Of a stretch of DNA of 22,450 bases, positions 1 through 6,138 are shown in pieces (within the stretch, counting starts at the first letter, position 1; the number at the start of each line of letters is the position of its first letter). Source of the DNA: Acidiferrobacter sp. (GTDB lineage Bacteria > Pseudomonadota > Gammaproteobacteria > Acidiferrobacterales > Acidiferrobacteraceae); NCBI GenBank assembly GCA_027335965.1, contig DAHWGZ010000006.1, positions 1 to 22,450 of the forward strand, written 5' to 3'. The notes beneath the pieces were generated by a model. It saw only the letters and a program-made list of their open reading frames with translations, did no database searches and was not told the DNA's origin. Position numbers and translations under genes: made by a program.

Positions 1-74
1 CCCCATCGTCTAGAGGCCTAGGACATCGCCCTTTCACGGCGGTAACAGGGGTTCGAATCCCCTTGGGGACGCCA
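1..74 (+). tRNA. tRNA-Glu (anticodon TTC), 5' end cut by the window
   Basis: The sequence folds as a tRNA. The anticodon loop at 31-37 reads CTTTCAC, giving TTC at 33-35, and is closed by a stem of 26-30 with 38-42. The T-arm carries GGTTCGAATCC and a genomically encoded CCA lies at 72-74. The 3' acceptor strand pairs with a 5' strand that would begin about two bases before the window, so the gene is almost complete. The downstream 630 bases hold no integrase, so there is no direct sign that this tRNA is an attachment site here. Confidence 0.95.
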
Positions 75-704
75 ATATTATCAAGCGGTTACAAGCCCCT
101 TCGCGGAAAGCCCGAATGGGGGACACCCGGCGAGACGGGGCCCCTGGCCGCCACGCGGCATGCCGGGGGCGGACGGAGTCTGGCGGCTCACGGTCCGGTG
201 GCGCCGCTCTCTCAACCAAACGGCGACAATCGGGCGCTCAGGCGAAGGTCTGGGCATGGGCGATGCCCCGTCCCGAGGCCCGATCGTGCGCGATCGGCGC
301 GCCGCCGGCATTCACCTTGCCATGGCCTCTCCCTGCGAGAGGCTCTCCCAAGACGCAGTCCCCCATCGTGTGTCCCTGCCCGTCATGGATTGGGACGCGC
401 CCGCCGTTCGACGCCCACAGCGCGGCCGGCCGCATGGCCTGGAGGCACCCCCCGCGGCGGGCCTGGGCCGGCCCGAGGCCCCAAGGCCCAATCGAGGCGG
501 GAATGGCGCCACGGCGAGCCTGTCGCTGCCCCTGCGCCTTGGAGGGCAGTTGCGCATCCATCTCGTGCCTGGCCCTGAAGTGTTACGATAGGCGCTGTCG
601 CGAAGGGCGGTATTTGTCGGCCACTTTCGAGGATGGGCACGCCGGTGGCGGGCACCTTTCGCGCTTGCCGAATCCGCCATGCACACACGAGGAAGCGACC
701 GATC
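75..704. other. GC-rich intergenic region without a supported gene
   Basis: Several overlapping reading frames exist in this very GC-rich stretch, but none has a ribosome site or recognisable family features. Bases 421-459 resemble 5264-5299, the segment just outside the right-hand island repeat. Both share a GGCCGCATGGCC block followed by a CCCCCCGCGG block, which suggests a dispersed intergenic repeat. Nothing else can be supported. Confidence 0.5.
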
Positions 705-1178
705 ATGGATAACACCGGACACTCCGACCGTATCGAGCACAGTACGGTCATCCAGGCCTCGCGCGGGCGCATATGGCGCGCGCTTACGAACGCGGAGGAG
801 TTCGGGCGCTGGTTTGGCGCCGACCTGAAGGGCCAGGAGTTCGTGGCCGGGCAGCGGGTGCGGGGGCCGGTCAGCTACCCAGGATACGAGCACATGAGTT
901 TCGATGCGGCAGTCGAGCGCATGGAGGATATGGAGCTGTTGTCCTTTCGCTGGCATCCCTATGCCGTGGACCCGGCCGTGGATTATTCGCAGGAGCCGAC
1001 GACGCTCGTGACTTTCACGCTGGCCGGGGCCCCGCGCAACAGCATTCAGTTGACGGTGGTGGAATCGGGATTCGATCGACTGCCCGAGCATCGCAGGCTG
1101 GAGGCTTTTCGCATGAATAGCCGCAGTTGGGAGTACCAGATGAACAACATCGGGCAATACGTCGCCACCTACCCATGA
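705..1178 (+). CDS. AHSA1/SRPBCC domain protein
   Basis: This 157-residue protein has the size and pattern of the AHSA1 branch of the SRPBCC (START-like) fold. An N-terminal strand contains the family-typical 'I.R.L.NAEEFGRWFG' region (about residues 22-36). A short 'GQRV.GPV' turn follows, then the mid-protein strand 'MELLSFRWHPY' and a long C-terminal helix (about residues 128-150). Proteins of this family bind hydrophobic ligands or act as small stress-related factors, and the substrate cannot be told from sequence. The ATG at 705 is preferred over the in-frame ATG at 633. It has a GAGGAAG ribosome site just upstream, and the extra 24 residues look like untranslated sequence. The gene stands alone, followed by GC-rich sequence leading into the left island repeat. 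Confidence 0.85.
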   Translation: MDNTGHSDRIEHSTVIQASRGRIWRALTNAEEFGRWFGADLKGQEFVAGQRVRGPVSYPGYEHMSFDAAVERMEDMELLSFRWHPYAVDPAVDYSQEPTTLVTFTLAGAPRNSIQLTVVESGFDRLPEHRRLEAFRMNSRSWEYQMNNIGQYVATYP

Positions 1179-1250
1179 GCCCCGGGTCGCCATTTGGGGT
1201 GACGGGGCCTGGAAATGGGCGCGCATCGCCACCGGCGCTTGGCGGCCCAT

Positions 1251-1341
1251 GCGGCTTGCGCCCACGGCCATGCCGCCCGGGGGCGGGCCCGCGGTCGTGT
1301 AACGGCCGTCTAAGCTTCAGACCGTGGATGCGCCAATGCCC
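1251..1341. repeat. Left direct repeat of the island (degenerate lysozyme 3' tail)
   Basis: This segment matches 5295-5386 in the same orientation. The core at 1284-1313 is identical to 5328-5357 over 30 bases, and the flanks carry scattered differences. Read on the minus strand, the right-hand part (about 1314-1341) corresponds to the last codons of the lysozyme gene at 5361-5816, but its stop codon is changed. It is therefore a truncated relic of the gene end plus its downstream sequence. Similarity stops abruptly near 1342, where less GC-rich island DNA begins. Confidence 0.8.
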
Positions 1342-1343
1342 GG

Positions 1344-1598
1344 TCAATCGTTGCCTTGGTTCGCTTGCCCCTTCAGGTTCACTTTGCTCTCGTCGAGAGC
1401 GTTTTTGAGCGCAACCGTAAACTCTCGCATAGACCCACAGATTGAGTGAGCGTCATGGGCGTCATGGGTCACCGAGAGATTAACGGATAACTGCCTACCG
1501 GCCAGGTTATAATCCCCGACGCAGTAATACCAGCTATCGCCGCCAAAAAACGCATCCCGTCTCCAGCGCGACGATTCCCGCCCCGAATGCGTTCTCAT
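1344..1598 (-). CDS. Hypothetical small protein downstream of the restriction endonuclease
   Basis: This is an 84-residue reading frame on the restriction-modification strand, beginning 58 bases after the endonuclease stop. The ATG at 1598 has a GAGGCGA ribosome site about ten bases upstream; a TTG at 1613 is an alternative start. The protein is basic at the N terminus. It then has 'DSWYYCVGDYNLAGRQLS', a serine/valine-rich strand-like stretch, an acid/His repeat 'HDAHDAH', and a C-terminal helix 'EFTVALKNALDESKVNL'. It looks coding by composition, but I do not recognise the family. It ends exactly at the junction with the left repeat, so the original C terminus may have been lost. A function tied to restriction-modification is only a guess from position. 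Confidence 0.5.
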   Translation of the reverse strand: MRTHSGRESSRWRRDAFFGGDSWYYCVGDYNLAGRQLSVNLSVTHDAHDAHSICGSMREFTVALKNALDESKVNLKGQANQGND

Positions 1599-1656
1599 TC
1601 TATATCGCCTCAATACGCATCGACCCGCTCCTGGAGTCTATCGTCATGTGGATTTT

Positions 1657-2619
1657 TTACGCTCTCGAGTACGGTCCCAAGAACCGCACACCGTTAAAAT
1701 GGATGAGGTGGTCCGGATGATCGGCGATCCACACCTCGGATTCCCACGAAATCACTTCCTGGTACTTGTTGAACGTGCGACGGTCAGGGAAAGCGGACAC
1801 AAACACCAGGCCCGCCCCGCAATTCAAAAAGAGTTCGCCCAACTCCTGGTGGCGCTTGGCGTCCACGGGTCCATGCGAAGTCACGGCCTCGGCGAGAATC
1901 AGCCATCGCCGATCCGGGTCGTAAATCATGACATCGGGCATTTTTCCATGCGCCCCCATGGTGATACCGAGAGAGGCCAGTAAAGGCTCGTTACAGTATC
2001 CCCATTTCCTCCCTGTATCGCCGGCATACACGAGTTGCCCGCCCGGCACAAAGCGCGGCCCGAATTCTTCACAGAGGGCCTTTATGAGCGCGCTATGATG
2101 GCCGGGCGAAAGCAGGACCTCCTGTCCCGAAGCGACCCGTAATGGGATCATGCGCATCCAGCGGGGCATGGCGTGCCGGGCGACCAACGTTCCGTGTATC
2201 GCCAAAAAGTTGGTAAGCCTGGTCGGGTAATCCTCGGTCCCCAAGGCCCGGAGGGCATCTAGACACGCCGGTTCGATCTGGTAGACGGCGTTAGGGCTAT
2301 TGACTGGCCGGTCAGGCTGGTCGGGGTTGTAGAGCGCAAGCCCGCCCTGGACGAACTGATGCATGGTCTGACGCCGAAAGGTCTCGCGGGTATTGGGCGC
2401 GTAGGGCTTTTCGTAATGCCGGCGCGCCCACTCCATGATCGGCGTAATGCCCATCAAGGGGTCCGTCGCCGCGTTCCATGGTTTGTCCGCAGTCAGATCT
2501 AGCAGGGCCAGTAGACACAGGGCGGAGCGCTCATTGCGCTGCGCGCGGGGCATGCCTAAATCATCCAGCACGCCCAGGGCCTCTTGTATCCGTTGGGCCC
2601 TGGGATCGCCATCACTCAC
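1657..2619 (-). CDS. Type II restriction endonuclease, BsuBI/PstI family
   Basis: This 320-residue protein is close in length to PstI and BsuBI. It has the family's C-terminal PD-(D/E)xK-type nuclease core: 'MPDVMIYD' at about 227-234, then 'LAEAVTSHGPVDAKR' at about 242-256, with D229, E244 and K255 as likely metal-binding and catalytic residues. Known family members cut CTGCAG, so that specificity is a reasonable expectation but not proven. The start is taken as GTG at 2619. It overlaps the methyltransferase stop as GTGA and has a GGAGGG ribosome site just upstream; the longer in-frame extension to 2682 lies within the methyltransferase gene and lacks such a site. The GTGA overlap implies translational coupling, so the nuclease is made after the methyltransferase from one transcript. 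Confidence 0.93.
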   Translation of the reverse strand: MSDGDPRAQRIQEALGVLDDLGMPRAQRNERSALCLLALLDLTADKPWNAATDPLMGITPIMEWARRHYEKPYAPNTRETFRRQTMHQFVQGGLALYNPDQPDRPVNSPNAVYQIEPACLDALRALGTEDYPTRLTNFLAIHGTLVARHAMPRWMRMIPLRVASGQEVLLSPGHHSALIKALCEEFGPRFVPGGQLVYAGDTGRKWGYCNEPLLASLGITMGAHGKMPDVMIYDPDRRWLILAEAVTSHGPVDAKRHQELGELFLNCGAGLVFVSAFPDRRTFNKYQEVISWESEVWIADHPDHLIHFNGVRFLGPYSRA

Positions 2620-4127
2620 GGTAATCCCTCCACGCAGGCATCGATGGCCTCTTGCGTCGCCGATCCGGACTGCTTGGCCCATTGCCCGTACCGTATTAGG
2701 GTGGCGCGGTCCGGATAATGCAGGGACCGCAGATCCCCGGCATTGACCTGGGTATGTCCGCTAAATTCGCGAAAGGCCTGGTCCGCCACGGTGGAATTGA
2801 GAAATACCGCAAGACCTCGCGCCAGTTCCTCGGGAAGGCCGGCCTTGCCCTCGTGAAAGACATTCAGGTGATTCTCAAATCCATACAATGGTTGAGGCAT
2901 CTCGTTGGGGTCGACCACAAACGCGACTAGGCGCCGACGCTCTTCCTTCGCCGAGAAACGCTTGGTGAGCGTATAGAAGCCGCGCGGCATAAGCCACTTG
3001 CGGGTGTCAGGGTGGAGCGCGAGGGCGTTGGGTTTTTTATGTTCTATAGGCCAGGAGAGACGGCCATGGCGGAAGTGGTGCGCATATAATAGTGGGGCAT
3101 GGTCTCCTTCGGGGTTCGACTGCGCGTGCGCGCGCACTCGAAAATCGACCACCGGACCGGTTGAGACCGCAAGCCCAAGATCCGTTAGGGTACATAGCAA
3201 AAGTGCGTCCGACTTGTCGCTGCGGCCATCTGGTATACGAATGAACTGATGAGTATCCCCGGGGTGGACGATCTCTGCAAAGGGAACGATACGCCTCTCA
3301 AGATCGGTAAAGTGCGCGTCTTGGGAAAAAGACACCGCCACCGGCTGGGGCTTGGCGCCACGCACCAATCGGATGATGAGATTTTCCTGTAAGACCTCAT
3401 CGTCTTTAAAAGCACTGCTTCGGCTTGCAAAGACGTGAAGATGGGTAATCGCCGTTCGCTCTAGGAGAAAGCGTCGGAACGGTCGGAAATAGGTGCCATT
3501 ACAGAAGCTCCGAGGGACGATGGCCACGATCTCCCCGCCGTCGACCATCAAGGTGATCGTCAACCCCAGGAAGGCGCTGTAGAGGTTACCGGTCTCCAGG
3601 CCCACGGCCCGCAAAAGCCGCCGATATTCGGAGGCATTCGCGATCTTTTTGTATGGGGGATTCAAAATCGCATGCGTAAACCGTGGGGCGCCCATACCCG
3701 ACAGGAAGTTCGCCTCATGAATAAAGTCGCGATCATGAGCGAGCCCTCGAAACCCCTGTCCTCGGTCTCGGAGTCGGCCTCCGATACCTTGTAGATGTTC
3801 CTTGAGATAGCCAAGCAATACCCGGTCCACCTCGTAACCATGCGCTTCCAGTGTGGCGCTGCGGGGCGCCCGTTCCCGAAAGCGCTCAGCAAATGCCTCT
3901 GTAAGAGACCCAATCCCCGCGCCGGGATCAAGAAGATAGGTCTCTGCGGGCCATTGAGTAAAAAAGGACGCCATGAAATCCGCAATAGCGGTGGGAGTCA
4001 TAAACTGGCCGAGCCGGGAACGGGCAGAGCGGTCAAGCTGGCGGGTCGCAACGGCTCGCGCCGCATCGATGGGCCGACCCGGGGCAGCCGGTAAGCCCTC
4101 GGCTAGTCCGTCATCTGGCATCTTCAC
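2616..4127 (-). CDS. Type II adenine-N6 DNA methyltransferase, M.PstI/M.BsuBI-like
   Basis: This 503-residue protein (501 from the alternative ATG at 4121) matches the length of M.BsuBI and M.PstI. Ordered motifs are visible. 'LGQFMTPTAIADFMA' (39-53) is the N-terminal motif X region. 'DPGAGIG' (67-73) is the S-adenosylmethionine site. 'NPPY' (156-159) is the catalytic motif of adenine-N6 methylases. The large C-terminal half would be the target-recognition region. It would methylate the adenine in the sequence cut by the neighbouring nuclease, probably CTGCAG, protecting the host chromosome. The gene starts at GTG 4127 or ATG 4121, and neither has a strong ribosome site. A promoter-like pair lies at 4151-4179. 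No separate controller protein gene is seen beside the operon. Confidence 0.93.
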   Translation of the reverse strand: MKMPDDGLAEGLPAAPGRPIDAARAVATRQLDRSARSRLGQFMTPTAIADFMASFFTQWPAETYLLDPGAGIGSLTEAFAERFRERAPRSATLEAHGYEVDRVLLGYLKEHLQGIGGRLRDRGQGFRGLAHDRDFIHEANFLSGMGAPRFTHAILNPPYKKIANASEYRRLLRAVGLETGNLYSAFLGLTITLMVDGGEIVAIVPRSFCNGTYFRPFRRFLLERTAITHLHVFASRSSAFKDDEVLQENLIIRLVRGAKPQPVAVSFSQDAHFTDLERRIVPFAEIVHPGDTHQFIRIPDGRSDKSDALLLCTLTDLGLAVSTGPVVDFRVRAHAQSNPEGDHAPLLYAHHFRHGRLSWPIEHKKPNALALHPDTRKWLMPRGFYTLTKRFSAKEERRRLVAFVVDPNEMPQPLYGFENHLNVFHEGKAGLPEELARGLAVFLNSTVADQAFREFSGHTQVNAGDLRSLHYPDRATLIRYGQWAKQSGSATQEAIDACVEGLP

Positions 4128-4150
4128 TCACCGCGAATGGTTAAGGCAAC

Positions 4151-4179
4151 AGTTTAACGTCAAACTAGAGGGGTCACAA
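4151..4179 (-). promoter_or_regulatory. Putative promoter of the restriction-modification operon with overlapping palindrome
   Basis: On the minus strand, TTGTGA (4179-4174) and TAAACT (4156-4151) stand 17 bases apart, each matching four of six sigma-70 consensus bases. They lie about 25 bases ahead of the methyltransferase start. A 14-base near-palindrome GTTTAACGTCAAAC (4152-4165) covers the -10 element, a position suited to a repressor or to self-regulation by the methyltransferase. This is prediction only. Confidence 0.35.
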
Positions 4180-5007
4180 CGACTCGACTAAGCCTGAAGG
4201 AGCAACCCTGAAGGGCCCTTCGGATGCTTAAACGGCATACTCATTTCAGAGCAGAGAATCTGGACGGAAGGTTGGGGTAAGCGGATTCCAATTCCATCGC
4301 AGGCTCCGGAAAGCAGTATATGGCGTTTAGCCGTTATTCGATCATGGCATACTTCTCGCTTGGGTAATGCGATGCGGTCCCCGTAACCTATACAGTGTCC
4401 GTAAGGGACCCGCAAAATAACGGGCCTATGGAATACGGAATATTCCACTAGGGAATTCATAAAATTGTGGCGTTATTTCGAGCATATCGATTTACGTGTT
4501 CCCAGTGCGAGAATTACAGGATTACGCGAATAAGGAATGTGATTCGTTGGCTTAAAAGCAAACGGAACGCAGAACCCGTGCCTGGTTTACGAATAACGGC
4601 AATTTAATGCGCTATTGTGGAAATAGAGAATCTGACATTCACCTTCTATGGACAATTGAAGGCGGTGCCACCTCCGGAATTACCGCTTGCAAGGATGATT
4701 TGCGGAAAATGATTAAACGGCCGCGATGTCGAACGCGTGGCGCTCGCTCTATCAGGCCTCGGCAGTTCTTACGATCGAATGCTCCTGATATGCTTTCCGG
4801 AGGCAACCTTGCTCAGCGGATTTTCCGTGGCTACAAGAGCAATGGATTCCAAGTACCCCCTACCTCAGCTCGCGGCACCCATAAGGAACATTCAATCGCG
4901 CACGTAGACCCGGACCTTTCGATAAGCGGCGGATTCATGATGCCGCGCTTATGCGTAATAAGATCGCGCCTCTAGCCTAAATCCCAAAGACGGTCGCCTT
5001 CAGATGT
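4180..5007. other. Less GC-rich island stretch without a recognisable gene
   Basis: This stretch of about 830 bases is visibly richer in A and T than the surrounding chromosome. It contains two uninterrupted frames: 4188-4460 minus (90 codons) and 4607-4975 plus (122 codons). Neither has a ribosome site or any motif I recognise, and both read as mixed composition rather than as a folded protein. The region may be decayed coding DNA of foreign origin, or may hold a gene of an unfamiliar kind. I see no transposase, integrase or tRNA in it. Confidence 0.45.
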
Positions 5008-5247
5008 TCATGAAGTCCGTCGGATGAAGCAAAGAGCGCCTCGCAAGCGTCTCTGTTCGCGACAATGTCGTGCCAGGTCAGGGCGAGCAGTAATCATCCA
5101 GGTCGCCAGGCCGTCCGATAGATCGAAATGGGCGCGCGATGGATCGTCCCGGTCGATATGGCTTTGAACAAAACGCTTTCGGCTCTCCGGATGATATTCC
5201 AGTGGTTGCACAAGGCTTGGTATACCGTTCAGAAGGCCGATCCCCAT
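5008..5247 (-). CDS. Short unknown reading frame, possibly a gene fragment
   Basis: From ATG 5247 this frame encodes 79 residues. The stretch 'PLEYHPESRKRFVQSHIDRD' followed by 'HFDLSDGLATWMITARPDLA' reads like genuine protein rather than a GC-rich shadow. The frame remains open upstream through the right-hand repeat, so an originally longer protein may have been cut by the rearrangement that placed the repeat there. The ribosome site in front of the ATG is weak. I do not recognise the family. Confidence 0.3.
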   Translation of the reverse strand: MGIGLLNGIPSLVQPLEYHPESRKRFVQSHIDRDDPSRAHFDLSDGLATWMITARPDLARHCREQRRLRGALCFIRRTS

Positions 5248-5294
5248 ATCCCCGGCCCGCAGCGCGGCGCCGGCCGCATGGCCTTGAGCCCCCC

Positions 5295-5386
5295 GCGGCT
5301 TGCGCCGATGGCCATGCCGCCCCGGGACGGGCCCGCGGTCGTGTAACGGCCGTCTAAGGTTCAGGCCGGGGGCTGCGCCAATGCCC
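5295..5386. repeat. Right direct repeat of the island (lysozyme 3' end and downstream)
   Basis: This is the intact-side copy of the repeat at 1251-1341, with the identical 30-base core at 5328-5357. On the minus strand it spans the final eight or so codons and stop of the lysozyme gene and about 65 bases beyond it. The arrangement implies that the restriction-modification segment was inserted at, or recombined into, the 3' end of the lysozyme gene, leaving a duplicated end. Confidence 0.8.
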
Positions 5387-5816
5387 AGTCGTTTGTGCGC
5401 ATCTGACGCGCAAGTCGGCGCGCGCGATCCCCGACCTGCCGGGCCCACAGGCTGTCCTGCATATGCAAGGCGCAGGCCTCGTGGTCGCCTTGGCGGGCCG
5501 CCGCCAGGGCTCGGTGAAAGCCGCTGAGCCGCCCGATGCCCATGTTGAAGGCCATGGCGACGAATACCGCGTGGCGCACGGGACCGAGGTTTCGGGCCCA
5601 CGGCAAGACCCTGTCCACGTCCCGTCGGGCCGCCGCGCAATCGGCGCGCAGCGTCGCGAGCGCCTGCTCTTTCGTCCAGGTCGTGCCGGGGCGCGCCGGC
5701 GTGTGACCATAGCCGATGGTCCAGTGGCCGAGCGTATCCTGATAGGCGGCGAGACGCAGGCCCTCGTCTTGCTTCAGTTGCGCGATCAGTTCATCTGGCA
5801 CGTCGCTGTCAGCCAT
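5361..5816 (-). CDS. T4-type lysozyme (glycoside hydrolase family 24 endolysin)
   Basis: This 151-residue protein cleaves peptidoglycan between N-acetylmuramic acid and N-acetylglucosamine. The N-terminal block 'QDEGLRLAAYQDT' then 'GHWTIGYGHT' carries E18, D27 and T33. These have the same spacing as the catalytic triad E11, D20 and T26 of phage T4 lysozyme, so the enzyme should be active. The C-terminal 'FNMGIGRLSGF' is also typical of the family. No signal peptide or signal-anchor is present, so release would need a holin, and none is seen nearby. The ATG at 5816 is chosen because a GGGGGA ribosome site lies about eight bases upstream. No other phage gene is present, which points to a prophage relic or a captured gene. 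Its 3' end is duplicated at 1251-1341. Confidence 0.9.
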   Translation of the reverse strand: MADSDVPDELIAQLKQDEGLRLAAYQDTLGHWTIGYGHTPARPGTTWTKEQALATLRADCAAARRDVDRVLPWARNLGPVRHAVFVAMAFNMGIGRLSGFHRALAAARQGDHEACALHMQDSLWARQVGDRARRLARQMRTNDWALAQPPA

Positions 5817-5911
5817 TCGCCGTCCCCCATGCCGCACCGCTTGCGGACACGCTCGTGCATGACGCCGGCCCTCGAAGAGGTCCGCGTCACCCTTTTTGGG
5901 TTAGGTTGGCC

Positions 5912-6082
5912 TCAGTGGCCAGACCAGGGGCCAAGGGCCAGGGTTGGGAAGACGTTCAGGGCCCCGAGCAGAAAGACGCCAATGACCGACATCCCAAACA
6001 GCGGTCCGCGTGTCGCGAGCGTGCCCGGGCCCTCGGGGATGCGCGGCTTGCCTGCCAATGGGGCCGCCATGGCGGGCGCTGG
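5912..6082 (-). pseudogene. kdpA: C-terminal remnant of kdpA (potassium-transporting ATPase subunit A)
   Basis: The last 56 codons of this frame match the C terminus of KdpA, the potassium-channel subunit of the KdpFABC pump. They show 'LAGKPRIPEGPGTL', a conserved 'RGPLF', one membrane span 'MSVIGVFLLGALNVFPTLAL', and the terminal 'ALGP' found in KdpA proteins. Full KdpA is about 560 residues; everything upstream of about position 6082 is lost, and the upstream frame runs into unrelated sequence antisense to copD. No kdpB or kdpC follows on the same strand; the lysozyme gene sits where kdpB would be expected. No ribosome site precedes the internal ATG at 6070. I infer a relic of a deleted kdp operon. 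Confidence 0.75.
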
Positions 6083-6138
6083 TGGGCGCGCGACACCGTA
6101 AGCGCACCAGCGTCGACTCTTGAGCGTGCGGGACCCTG

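Noticed and set aside
1..74. tRNA-Glu as an integration site for the island
   Set aside because: The island edges lie over 1 kb away at a lysozyme gene end, and no copy of the tRNA 3' end was seen near the right edge.
34..219. Minus-strand frame starting in DNA antisense to the tRNA
   Set aside because: Its SPRGFEPLLPP-type end is the well-known antisense translation of a tRNA T-arm, not a protein.
312..1271. Minus-strand frame of 319 codons overlapping the AHSA1 gene
   Set aside because: It is antisense to a clear AHSA1 protein, has low-complexity Arg/Pro/Gly composition and no ribosome site; it is a GC-driven shadow.
4188..4460. 90-codon minus-strand frame upstream of the methyltransferase
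   Set aside because: No ribosome site and no family resemblance; its end lies just in front of the predicted promoter of the methyltransferase.
4607..4975. 122-codon plus-strand frame in the low-GC stretch
   Set aside because: There is no ribosome site, no recognisable motif and no neighbour on the strand; kept only as part of the region description.
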